DNA from: Dipylidium caninum
Lineage: Eukaryota; Platyhelminthes; Cestoda; Cyclophyllidea; Dipylidiidae
Direction: 5' to 3'
Assembly (NCBI GenBank): GCA_017562135.1
Contig: QEYB01000098.1
Span: 201,001 to 265,000, forward strand
DNA: 64,000 nt
The notes under the pieces are model-generated. The model was not told the origin of the DNA and made no database searches. It worked only from the letters and a program-made list of their open reading frames with translations. Position 1 is the first letter of the stretch; the number at the start of each line of letters is the position of its first letter. The position numbers and the translations under genes were made by a program. This document shows positions 52,025 to 63,306 of the stretch, piece after piece.

Positions 52025-55000
52025 TCACTGGCTAAAGTTGGGCGGCGCTGGCGGTGATGGCGAGTGGGCATCAAAGGCAGTAGCAGCGGTTGAGGAAGAG
52101 GAGGCGAAGGTGATCGGGGGAGGATGCTGCTGTTCAATGAGGTCAGAGGTGGGGGTGTTGATAGGGGGGGCATTGGTGTTCAACATGTTGAGAGGAAGAC
52201 CTGCGGGGCTGGGGGAATCGTTACCAAGAAAGAGGCTTCGTCGAAGATAATGTTGACTCTGCGGTCCTAAAAAAATGCAGCATGAACATAAGTTAATTGA
52301 GTGATAAGAAAAGAAAAAGATACTGTTAACTAGGGGTTAGAGGTAGATTAAGCAAGGGTAAAACGAAAAAGATAGAGGGAAAAGCCTATGGGAAGGAGAT
52401 AAAGAAGGAAATTAGTGGATTAGAAACTAAGCTGAAAAAAGAAAGATAAATACAAGACGTTGAGGCGAGGAAGAACGCAAAAAGGTCAGATATTTGACAA
52501 AAGGGGGCTAAGTGTAAATAGAATTAAGGCTTGGATAAAAAACATCAGCTGACGCTTGTAGAACGACAAACCGAATGAACAAGAAAGAATTGGAAAGAGT
52601 AGAAGGTGGGGAAACATTGTTAGGAAAGGAACGGCATTCAACTAGGCGTAGGAAGATCAACTCACTGCTGCAACTGCTACCCGCACGGTTCGATTGAACG
52701 CCATATTCTTGTGCCAGGCTCACCAGGACTTCAAGGATTTCGGAATTCGTCTACAAGAGAGTACAAGGATAAAGAGCCTCAAGGAAACATTAGCATGAGC
52801 TTTCCCATTTCACCGCCCACTACCACTAACAAAAAACCACTTCGCACTGGAATACTAGTGAAATAAAAATATTTTGAAAATTTGAGGACAAACAATGGGG
52901 AAAGGAAATTAACATAAAACGAGAACATAAAGAACAGAAATTTAGGTTTAAATTCAAGAAATGTGCCTTTGTAAAAAAGGCAAAGATGTAATTCGGACAA
53001 GTTTTATCATCTACTAAAAGAACATGAAGAAACTGTGATCTGAACATGAATATGACCATGTAAAGTCAAATTCAACCATTCTAGGCCAACAATTGATACT
53101 GGCGCCTACCGGAATATTTTACCATCATAAATACTCTACCACTGCAAGTAGAAATGGGAAGAAGCGTTTTTCAGAAGGGGAATTATACCAAGAGGTATAC
53201 CAAGAAGTGGTCAATCAGCCCCTCTCGTTAAGTCCTTATACCTCACACTGAGTTTACATCGATGCCATCTAGGCGTAAAAACCAAACTAGAAAATGTCCT
53301 GTTCCAAACATTGAAAAAAATAAAACAAGGGAACTACAGCAACAGAAATAAAATAAATGACAATGGCATTATGGGCCGTATTCGTACTAAACCAAATCAA
53401 CGTACACGGGAGAAGCGTCCTATCTGGAGTCAAAGCAACATCACCTCAAGCCTAGAACCGGTGTTCACACCATTGATAACTTACCATGTAACTCCTATGC
53501 TTCCACCCGACTAAACTGGAATGCGTTGAAGAACTTAACTTGTAGTATCAATGAAAAAGTGACCCATTAAAACGAGCTTCCCTCTGAACAAATAAAAAAT
53601 GCTCTACTCGAAGGCGTAACTTATTGACCTTCAATTATTAGTCCATTTCCATATTGAAGATGAGGTGGCAAGAAGTTTAGTAAAGACTTAAAAAGTGCGT
53701 TGCGCTATAGGTTGCCAGGATCCCTATAGCGCAGTTGCATAATGCTTATGGCACCTTTAGCAGTAAAAACATAATTCGTAGTGTCTCATGCTTTATGCCG
53801 CATGAGAACTTATTGATGCAAATTGCAAATAATTGTTTGTAGTAATATCAAAAAATGTTGTAATTTAACAAGTAACAATCTAATACTCGAATTAGGATAC
53901 AAGGAACAAGAGTAACGACACTCACACTAAAGACGGGCGGCAAACCAGGCAAAAGGGCAAGTCGGACGAGCAGATACTGCAGTAAGTTAAAGCAAAGCGA
54001 GGCGTAAAACGCGAGTACTTTAATGTAGAGGTGAAAATTTCGTCTTGTTAGCCGGAGCCGCCAAAATTTACCAAGCCCAGTTCAGGCAAAGCAAAGACTA
54101 AATATATTTTGTTAAAGCATAGCATTATAAAGACGAATACTCGGAAAAACAGCTAAAATAAGTGAAGCAAGTTATAATTCACCATAAAAGAAATATAGTA
54201 ATCTAAATCGACCGTTTAATTTTCAAATGAAGTTTGTCAATTGGATTACAGATATGCAATTACTTCATGAAATCGCCCCGCCGGCAGCGACTTAGTGTGC
54301 ACTTTAACGAAGGATTCGACCATAAACACAAAGAAAAAGAAACTCATTTCATCCTCATTTACTCTACAGAATGCATTCATAAACCTAGTCATATTGATTC
54401 GAAAGATAACTCTGTCAAAATTTTCTTTGATTTCGCTGAGTCTCCGCATCGAGGTGGAAATCCGAGGTAGATGGGATTTCCAATAAAACCAATAAAAAAT
54501 GGGTCCTAAGCAGGACAGAAACCGTCCAAACAATTTCCACAAGGAAAAGTGAAAAATGAGATTTTGAGCGAAATTCTGGCAATAGTGTGCGAGGCTATGT
54601 ATGGTGTAAACTTGAAATGTGTAAGATGAGCCCTTTGTCGCCTAATTGTAGTTGCCGACAATAGCTATCTATCCAAGTGCAGAAATAAATTAAGGGGAGA
54701 AAGGTAAAGGAAATCTTAAATAAAACCCATTTTCTGCATATCATTCCGACAGTATAAAGGTCATACACTGATCCTATCAACAAAAGATATCGACATTACT
54801 AAAAAAACTTCGTTGCAGTATATATAACAAAAGGTAAAGGTAAAAAAAGGATTAGTATTAATTACCGGGAAGATTGGTGAGTCACGAAACCTTGATGCGA
54901 GGTTTCGTAGACTTCCTGGAGTGTCACGGTCGAAGAGGACGGGTCCGGGGGTGGTAGCGGTGCCCGGCGGCTTTGACTGACGACCACCCGAAACACCACC

Positions 55001-58000
55001 ACCAGGAGTGAGCCGATGCTGGCCTAGAATCGGCGCGTGAGAGGGAGAGATGTCTGAGGCGGGAATAAGGGAGGGCATCTGACGCAGATCATCTACCATT
55101 TCACTGCCAAACCCGCTCATTCCGCCTCCGCCCATCCCGCTTGGACTCAGGCTGGGCAACGCACAGGCCGATGCGCATCTTTTTTCCCCACAGGGAGTCG
55201 TCCTTCATTTAGGCAAAGAGTTTTATTTTAGGCTTCGGCAATAACCACCTTTCAAAATTAGTCAAATACATCGTAAACATACTGCATTACAGGTAGCTGT
55301 GTCATAAAGGGGGTTGAACAAATAACCAATCAATGTTTAAGAAGAATGCAATTAATTCGGGAAACGAGATAGACGACAATAATCTTTAACTGGAACTGAA
55401 GATGGGGCTAATTATAAATATTCTTACATTAATGGTCATAAATGTTCCTCATATATCAACGAATTCATACCTAAAAAACAGGGGATTCGGTGACTCCATG
55501 CCGGCGAAACTAACACCATTGCCCACGTGGTGTTGTAGACGTTCATGGACGCTTTTGTAGTCGACATATGAGAGTCCACTAATGGCCGGCTGATTGACAG
55601 TCGAATGGTGTCGACGGGCCGCAACAGGACCTGCGAAAATTATCTTCATTTCCTCGTCCTCGTCTTCATCCGGCTTCGCCGTAGCAGCTGTTTTCACTTC
55701 TCCATGTCCTCCTCCGGAGGCGTCTGACACTGCAGTTGAAGCTGGTGCTGAAACATCTCTCGAACTGCCACTACAATCACCACCACTTCGGCCAAGCACG
55801 GGCGCTAAAAGGCAAATAGTGCGTAATGCACCGTACTTGTTTTTATAAGTAGTAATGCTCATTTCTCACTGAACGGCGTGTCGTGCAGGGCCTTGAAAGC
55901 GGAAGGAACAACCAACTCCTCTATTGTGGGAGTTCTTGCTTCCAGCCGTTTTTTTGCAGGCTGTCGAGGTGTTGATTTCCCCGAAAGGGTTGTGGATGGC
56001 GGTGGAGGGGGCACAGATGGCGGTCCAATGGGCTGAGGTGCATACAATGGCTGCATACCTCCACGATGATTACAACCTAGCAGTGCAGCAGCTGGCTGAG
56101 TGGTGAAATGAGTCGGCAGTTGTTGAAGATCCTGAAAGACAGCAAGGTGGATTTTTTGTTGGTAAAACACAAATGTCCCTTTGAGGGGAAGAAAAAACAT
56201 ACACCAATTTGTTTGACAGCATTGATAGAGAGGAAGACATTTGCATCAGGAAGTGTTGACGATGTAGATTTTGGCGTAGGGGCGGTTTGTCCGGTAGCTG
56301 TCGTTACCGCAATAGGATCCTGAATGGGCTTCGAGGTGACGCAGTTATTGTTGCTAGTGGAGGATGAGGAAGTAGAGGAGGTGGATTGGGCAGGTCGTTT
56401 CAATGATCGACGCTTTGTTGTTGTGGAAGATGTGGTGGCGCCTGCGGAAGAGGTAATATTCGTGGAAACGGAGCTGGTTGGCTGAAATCGCGATGAAGCT
56501 GAGGGTGTCAGCTTCGGCGGAGCAGCTGTGGCGCCTGCAACGGCATTAGGCTGGAAGGGGGGTTTAATATCCATGGAGTTGTTGTCCGAAAGATCCATTC
56601 CAACGCCATTACCATTCAATAGGCGGACCTGAGAGGTAAAGGTGTTCCAAGCCATTCAGATCAAAATTACGAAGTCAAACACCTAATATCACAGGAGGCG
56701 GCGTTTTTGGGTCCTCGAAGGCCTAATATTCTTCACAACACCCTTCGACACGAGACACGGTGGCTGCTTTCGATAAAAGCATAACAAGATCTGTTATCTT
56801 AAATTGACCTCGGCATGCTTATGTAAATGGCACGTTTTCTCTTAAAAATTCGCCGTATTCAGAGAATGACGCTAAGATTGCATCAATAAAAGGCGCCTTA
56901 AGGCACTTCTCGCTAAGAGCGTTAGGCGTGACCTCAAACTTTTTGTTTGACTTCGTCCAGAGATGTCACATAGGAGGTGCATTAACAAACGTTTCTTGAT
57001 GTTGTAAATATACAATGTAACTACTTCAACCAGACACGAAAATTTAACACTTGAATAAGTGGAAATTATGCATTTCAACGACTGACCTCACTAGTAGAAG
57101 TCCCAATAGTTTATCAAGAAAAAGGACTCCATTAACGTCTAAAGCTATGGGGAACCAGTACAGTACAAAACTGTCCTCTTTCCAAACAAACCAAGTATCT
57201 GACATTTAATGTGTCTCTGCCATTCAGGTGGGGGATTTAGTTAGATAAAAACGATTACTCTGATGATCGGTGACTCCATCACCTTCTAATTACCACAACC
57301 ATGCTCGTATGTGCTTTTGAGTACGCGGATGAATTGCGATGACGTCATAGAATCACAGCGACACTTCTTTCTGTGACACTAGCAGCATATAAAGTCTTAA
57401 ATCAACCTCCAAGTGTGTTTTGTTCTTGTCGTTACCTGTTCCATTATGTTTGCACAGCCGTTAACCAACCGCTAAGGCCAATGGAGAGGAGGGATAACGG
57501 ATACCCAACTACAGAACCCTCTACGAATGTGGGCCACCCTGTGCTTACTTTCAATCAGTTCCGTCAAAAGGGTAGACAAAACTCTTATAAACAAACATGA
57601 CAACTCACACTTCCTTCAGACTGTAATTCGTACTCGTCTAACGAAGCAATTGGAAAAAAAAGTGAGCGAGAAGAGACATCAAGCAGAGGGTTTCAAATTT
57701 TTGAAGAAAGTGCTGCTACTCCGCAGCAGGATTTTCCTGTCATTAAGAAGATGAAACAAAATCCAGGTTGGCCAACCCAATCTGTCGATTGGTTGCAGTA
57801 AACATTATATTCTAATAAGATTCCAACTGGAGGCCTCGGAAGAAGAACAAGTACAACGTCAGACCTCATTACCCTTCTCCGCTGTCGTTCTCATTTGTCT
57901 ATCTTACAGTCATCTCGAAAGCGGTTCCCATCCTTTGAACTGATAATATGCAACTTGCTCGCTATGACACTGTTACCACTGCCGGCGGGGTAGTCACAAG

Positions 58001-61000
58001 TTATAAGGGTTGTTCAGCTCGTCTTTACGACAAAACCTATCTACCCTGGCAATTGAGCAATTGGTAAACTTGCACACATCAAATGGCTTATCTTGCAACG
58101 ATGGTAGCTTGAACGACGCTTCTACACTTTTCCAATGGCGTGCAATAGGTCTTCCACAGGCTTTCATAAACACCGCTGTTCTCACAACTACGAGACCTCA
58201 CACCTGCACATCCAATCGCATCAGTCGGGAAGTAAGTACTCAGCATTCCACGAAAACCGATTATCCCCGTGACAGTCCTTTTTGTTTCTCTACGCCCTCC
58301 ATCAAGCCGGAATGGGACACCGACTGTCCGAGCGCCTCATCCGCCCTCCAACAAAGACTGCACTGTTCCTCCTCTTGGTCTTCTTGCCCTCCTATCCTCC
58401 TTACCTCCTGTTTTTGCTACTTCACTCCTGACTTTTTCATCTTACCATTGGTGACGGCAGTCGTGGTGGCAGTCGGGTGCAACGGTTCACACACATGACG
58501 GAGTAGCAGTACACTGCCGGTACAAACAGTCGTGGCAGCAGCAGCAGCAGTACCAGCAGGATTGTAGAATAAACCGCGAAAGCAGTAAAACGACATGTCG
58601 CATTCACAGGCCCTCTGCTCTCCCACCCAGCACTCACTTACGTATGTGTACACACATACACACACACGCACAGACCGAGGCGAGCGCACGGCCTTCTGAG
58701 TCATCTCCCGCGCCCCGAATACGCATGGGGTAGATGGGTGGGCCACTGACGTGAACACCCTTATTTGTCGTCTGGTTGGACCTCAGTCGTCTCTGACCTC
58801 CCCACCTCCGTCGCTTTGGTCATGTGTCTCGAGGTCGATAATGTGTGTTCAAGAGGGGCTCCTTTGAGAATGAGCGCTGCAGCGGGTTTATTCCGTTCAA
58901 CTCCTTCCCCACTGTCTCTCATATCAAGCTATTCGCCCCCTCACCCTCACCCCTCGCCAACCCCACCCCCGCCACCATTGCCCCAGACTCTCACCCACCA
59001 GGTTGTTCAACTCGGAGTTCCTCTGCCATCATCACACGAGGGTCGTGCATTGCATTTCGCTTGTAGACTTGATAAAAGTCATTTTAATGGATAGGTAGAA
59101 AGATAGTAAAACGCATTTCGGATAAAACATAAAATATCTCTAACTATTCCTGTTCTAAATGTAATCAATCTGCATGCGATATGAATGTAACCGTGACGCA
59201 ATGATCGAGTCAGGTTCTGCAAGGGCAGATAAACGCGGTGCCGACGAACGAATGCTAAAATCATTTGCATAACCCGAGATAGATTAAGAGTCAACAGGTT
59301 TCTTTCGACCACGAATAATGATGAAACCTGAATTTACCATTCGCCTTCACGCCGTTGTTTCCGAGTAAAACAAATCATTTTCGCCTAACAACAGTTAGTT
59401 AATCGAAAAGACAACATACGACATCAAAGTTCACAATGACGACAATGATTAGGGCACATGTAACGGGTTGTGAAGAAAGCAGTACCTTGTAGCTGCTGCG
59501 ATAAACAAGGCTACCAACCACACAACCGCAGGCTTGTGGTTGTTTGCACATTTACACAACGTTCTATTGATCAGAACAGGAGCACCTACGAAGAGGCTGT
59601 AAAGCAACATCCACATACAACACCTGGCTAACAAAGGCACAGGCGATATTTCGGCCCATTTCAAGACTATATGTGACTGGTAGGGTGTGAGGAAACTCAA
59701 ATTTCTCAAGAATCCAGCGCGCTTCTGACTTAAATAAAATGCAAAAGAAATTTGAATGACGGTGGTGAATGGTTTTTCATTCGAAAAAGAATCGAGGCTG
59801 GATTAACGCCTGTGTATTGGTGGTAGAAATTAAACCTGAAGTTTTGCGGAACCTTGGTAGTAATACATTTATCAACAAAATAAACATGACGTAATAGGAC
59901 TTAGATTTACTGACAGCTGATGAGTAAAAGTTTTTAACCAATTATAGCATTTGAGGGGAGATTAATCAATTTCACTAATTAACTAAGTTACGAAGTACCA
60001 AGCCTCCATGAACTGCAACGTTCATCCGCCCATTTGTATTTGGGAACTATAGCAGAATTAAATAAACACAGGAGTTTATGTTCTCAGCACTTGATTCAAC
60101 AATACCAAAACTCAGACGCGATTATTCATGCCTCAATCTATCAGCAATTTTTGACTAATGAATTTTACATCTCAGTCAAGAGTCCACCTCTACCTTGATT
60201 TGTCAGTACCACAAGAATGTAATGTTGGTAGGAGCATCATCCCATGAGGAAACTCAATAACTTGTCATGGAAGAAATAGTAGTGATGTCTAAAAGTGAAG
60301 AGAGCGCAGACAAGGCGGTAGACGAGTTTCCAATTAGTCAGCCACCCCCCTTGCTGAATTAGTCACCACCGCCGATAGCACTAAGAGCAGCGGCAACGGC
60401 AATGGCGGCGTGTGGCGATACTATTAACCACCAGTGATATCAATCACGTCCCAAAAGGGGCCAATAGCAACGTCGCTTCCGCATTTCACGCCAATTGGTT
60501 GGTTAAAGTGGACCTATCACATTTGTAGCTTGGGCCTGAGAAATATCTACAGCTTTTTGTAGGAATAAAAAATAGAAAACTTAACTGTCCAAGGTTGAGG
60601 TAGGTGGGAACGTTTTGATAAATGTGAACATTTAGAAGATGTATAGTCACAAAGACACCTTCTTAGGTGCCTTAAGCCGAACAAACGTTGGAAAAGACAG
60701 TGAAAAAGCACCGTATGTAAATTAAACAACAAAAATACTACTACTACTTACAATTACGCTGCCAGTAAATGGGACTAATAGAAATTTGATTAGATTTGGG
60801 CCTTCAGAGACGATACAATAAACATCCATTAGACAGCAGATATTTGGAAAAGGGTGAGAAACAGATGATATCGAATTCTCAGAGCAGTATTAATGTTGGA
60901 CAATACTTAAGTGGAGACCAACCGTCTGTGAAGCACTGTCCGAAACGTTTTGGGCGGAAGGAGTTGCGGATTGCGATAGCGGTGGAGCTTGAGGGACAGC

Positions 61001-61131
61001 AGTGGAAGAGGCTTTGGAAGGATCATTTCGATTGAGGATGTCCCTGATCAGAGGCAGGCTATCCGCCAGGTCTCTGTCCGAAGCGTTCAAGGGTACACGA
61101 CTGACAGATTCACCCGCTGGCGTGAGGTTCT
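52025..61131 (-). CDS. Unrecognised Ser/Pro/Thr-rich protein, probably nuclear; 5' end missing
   Basis: Seven exons in transcript order: 60923-61131, 56203-56628, 55870-56131, 55471-55804, 54866-55151, 52666-52750, 52025-52266. The junctions agree in phase (0, 0, 1, 2, 0, 1) and the last exon ends in TGA, giving about 614 codons. The first exon starts in phase 1, so at least one more exon lies upstream. The protein is mostly disordered. It has a basic patch KRRSLKRP that could be a nuclear localisation signal, a Pro run (PPPPP), an acidic EDEDEE patch and Gly-rich segments. More ordered stretches are ADSLPLIRDILNRND, TPTIEELVVPSAFKALHD, ISGLSYVDYKSVHERLQ, and GSLRNLASRFRDSPIFP followed by NSEILEVLVSLAQEYGV. 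I do not recognise the family. Composition suggests a transcription- or chromatin-related protein, but that is only an inference. The donor after the first exon (GTTGGT) is weak, and the acceptor before 55151 has a near alternative at 55166 that keeps the frame. Confidence 0.65.
52751..54865 (-). other. 2.1-kb intron with a perfect hairpin
   Basis: AT-rich intron of the fifth gene between 54866-55151 and 52666-52750. It holds the 53701-53733 hairpin and a short tandem TATACCAAGAG-type duplication near 53188-53210. No other feature is visible. Confidence 0.5.
53701..53733. repeat. Perfect 11-bp inverted repeat (hairpin)
   Basis: The arms TGCGCTATAGG (53701-53711) and CCTATAGCGCA (53723-53733) are exactly complementary, with an 11-nt loop between them. 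The arms are GC-richer than the surroundings. No function is known to me. Confidence 0.7.
56629..60922 (-). other. 4.3-kb intron holding repeat copy 1
   Basis: Intron between the exons 60923-61131 and 56203-56628. It contains the 1.26-kb inverted-repeat copy at 57858-59119. The stretch 59449-59709 is somewhat GC-richer with an open minus frame, perhaps a decayed insertion. The rest shows nothing recognisable. Confidence 0.5.
57858..59119 (+). repeat. 1.3-kb dispersed repeat, copy 1
   Basis: Matches 61998-63306 in reverse complement along its whole length, with substitutions and small indels. Shared ends are GTCAG(A/G)CCTCATTACCC and AGTAAAACGCATTTC. Internal features are a (CA/TG) dinucleotide tract near 58648-58672, a GCA-triplet tract near 58535-58560, and a Pro/Ser-coding C-rich block near 58920-59000. 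A 162-codon plus-strand frame at 58010-58498 is partly shared with the other copy but is frameshifted there, so it is probably not a protein. No LTRs, terminal inverted repeats or transposase motifs were seen. Confidence 0.9.
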
Positions 61132-61997
61132 CTGTAGTAAAACGAGGAAAAAGATAAAGGAGACAGATAAAGTGCGTCTGAACACCTATAGGTGACTGTG
61201 CTACCGAAATAACTCATAATCACATCCAACCGTTGAGTCATCGAGAACCGCTTCGTGCAGGTTGGGACAACAATGAGTGTTTTTTGGCCGAGAGTGGGAC
61301 CCATGCGTCAAGTAACCCTAAGGAGAATGATAGCCATTTACCTCTTCAACTGACTCATTATCGAAGTACCCCTGTCGCTCTCACTTTAGTGCTTTTCCAC
61401 CCACACGGACGTGGTCGTCATAAAGGGAATGTGTATGCGTGTGCCATGCAAGCAACAGTTGTTGTGTCCTACCAACTACTGTGTCCTACTGCGCAGGCAG
61501 ATTGGTTGCTTAACAAACGGCGTTAAAATAAGAGGTGAGGATCATGCAATGCAAAAAGGGGTGACTAAGGCGACATATGAATGGAACTTAATATACATGC
61601 ATTTGCAAACCCCATAAACCGGTTTTGAGACATAAAACGAGAAGAGCACAAACTTGTCTGCGACGGGTGGCCAAAAAATAATACAGACAACTTGAAAGTT
61701 GAATGTCGATAATGTGGAAAAGAAAGAGGGGAACGTTCAAAGGAAAGACACTGAGATCTTGAACGATAAATATACACTGGAGAAGAAACAAAAGAAAATG
61801 ATACGATAAATCTGGTTTTATAGTATTGATAAATGAATTAAAACTCCAGCCGCAACAAAAAAAAATACAAGAACGCAAGGTCGGCAAAAAAGAAAAATGA
61901 AAATCTAAAGTAGATCATCAAGAAACCGGAAATTACAAAAAAAAGATTGGCCGGTAAAAAGAGGTAAAAATAAAATTAATCAAAATGTTAGAAAGCA
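61132..61997. other. Stretch between the first modelled exon and repeat copy 2
   Basis: About 870 bp upstream of the exon at 60923-61131. From 61600 the plus strand becomes strongly purine-rich. No further exon of the fifth gene was identified here. Confidence 0.4.
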
Positions 61998-63306
61998 GAA
62001 ATGCGTTTTACTATCTTTCTACCTATCCATTAAAATGACTTTTATCAAGTCTACAAGCGAAATGCAATGCACGACCCTCGTGTGATGATGGCAGAGGAAC
62101 TCCGAGTTGAACAACCTGGTGGGTGAGAGTCTGGGGCAATGGTGGGGTTGGGGGTGAGGGGGTGGGTAGCCAGATATGAGAGGCAGTGTGGAAGGAGTTG
62201 AACGCAATAAACCGGCTGCAGCGCTCATTCTCAAAGGAGCCCCTCTTGAACACACATTCTCGACCCGAGACACATGACCAAAGCCATGAAGGAGGGGAGA
62301 TCAGAGACGACTGAGGTTTAACCGGACGACAAATAAGGGTGTTCACGTCAGTCGTCCACCCATCTACCCCATGCGCATTCGGGGCGCGGGAGATGACTCA
62401 GAAGGCCGTGCGCTCGCCTCGGTCTGTGCGTGTGTGTGTGTATGTGTGTACACATACGTAAGTGAGTGCTGGGTGGGAGAACAGAGGGCCTGTGAATGCG
62501 ACATGTCGTTTTACTGCTTCCGCGGTTTATTCTACAATCATGCTGCTGCTGCTGCTGCTGCCACTACTACTACTACTCCTGCTGATACTGCCACTGCCAC
62601 GAATGTTTGTACCGGCAGTGTACTGCTACTCCGTCATGGGTTTTTGCGCTTCGGGCGTGGGGCTCACTGTGTGTTAACCGTTGCACCCGACTGCCACCAC
62701 GAACTGCCGTCACCAATGGTAAGATGAAAAAGTCAGGAGTGAAGCAGCAAAAACAGGAGGTTGGGAGGGTAGGAGGGCAAGAAGACCAAGAGGAGGAACA
62801 GTGCAGTCTTTGTTGGAGGGCGGATGAGGCGCCCGGACAGTCGGTGTCCCATTCCAGCTTGATGGAGGGCGTAGAGAAACAAAAAGACTGCCACGGGGAT
62901 AATCGGTTTTCGTGGGAATGTTGAGTACTTACTTCTCGACTGATGCGCTTGGATGTGCAGATGTGAGGCCCCGTAGTTGTGACAGCGGCGGTGTTTATGA
63001 AAGCTTGAGGAAGACCTATTGCACACCATTGGGAAAGTGTAGAAGCGTCGTTCAAGCTACCATCGTTGCAAGATAGGCCATTTGATGTGTGCAAGCTTAT
63101 CAATTGCTCAACTGCCAGGGTAGACAGGTTTTGCCGTAAAGACGAACTGAACAATTCTTATTACTTGTGACTACCCCGCCGGCAGTGGTAACAGTGTCAT
63201 AGCGAGCAAGTTGCATATTATCAGTTCAAAGGATGGGAACCGCTTTCGAGATGACTGTAAGATAGACAAATGAGAACGACAGCGGAGAAGGGTAATGAGG
63301 CCTGAC
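61998..63306 (-). repeat. 1.3-kb dispersed repeat, copy 2
   Basis: Inverted partner of 57858-59119, slightly longer because its dinucleotide tract (near 62433-62455) and its triplet tracts (CTG then CTA, near 62541-62580) are expanded. The same two boundaries define both copies, which argues for a discrete mobile unit, or for an inverted duplication of about 1.3 kb. The family is not recognised. Confidence 0.9.

Noticed and set aside
58010..58498. 162-codon plus-strand frame in repeat copy 1
   Set aside because: The other copy is frameshifted in the same region and the composition is that of microsatellite and C-rich DNA.
59449..59709. 86-codon hydrophobic minus-strand frame, possible membrane protein
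   Set aside because: Intronic, no conserved motif, not supported by splice context; may be a decayed element.
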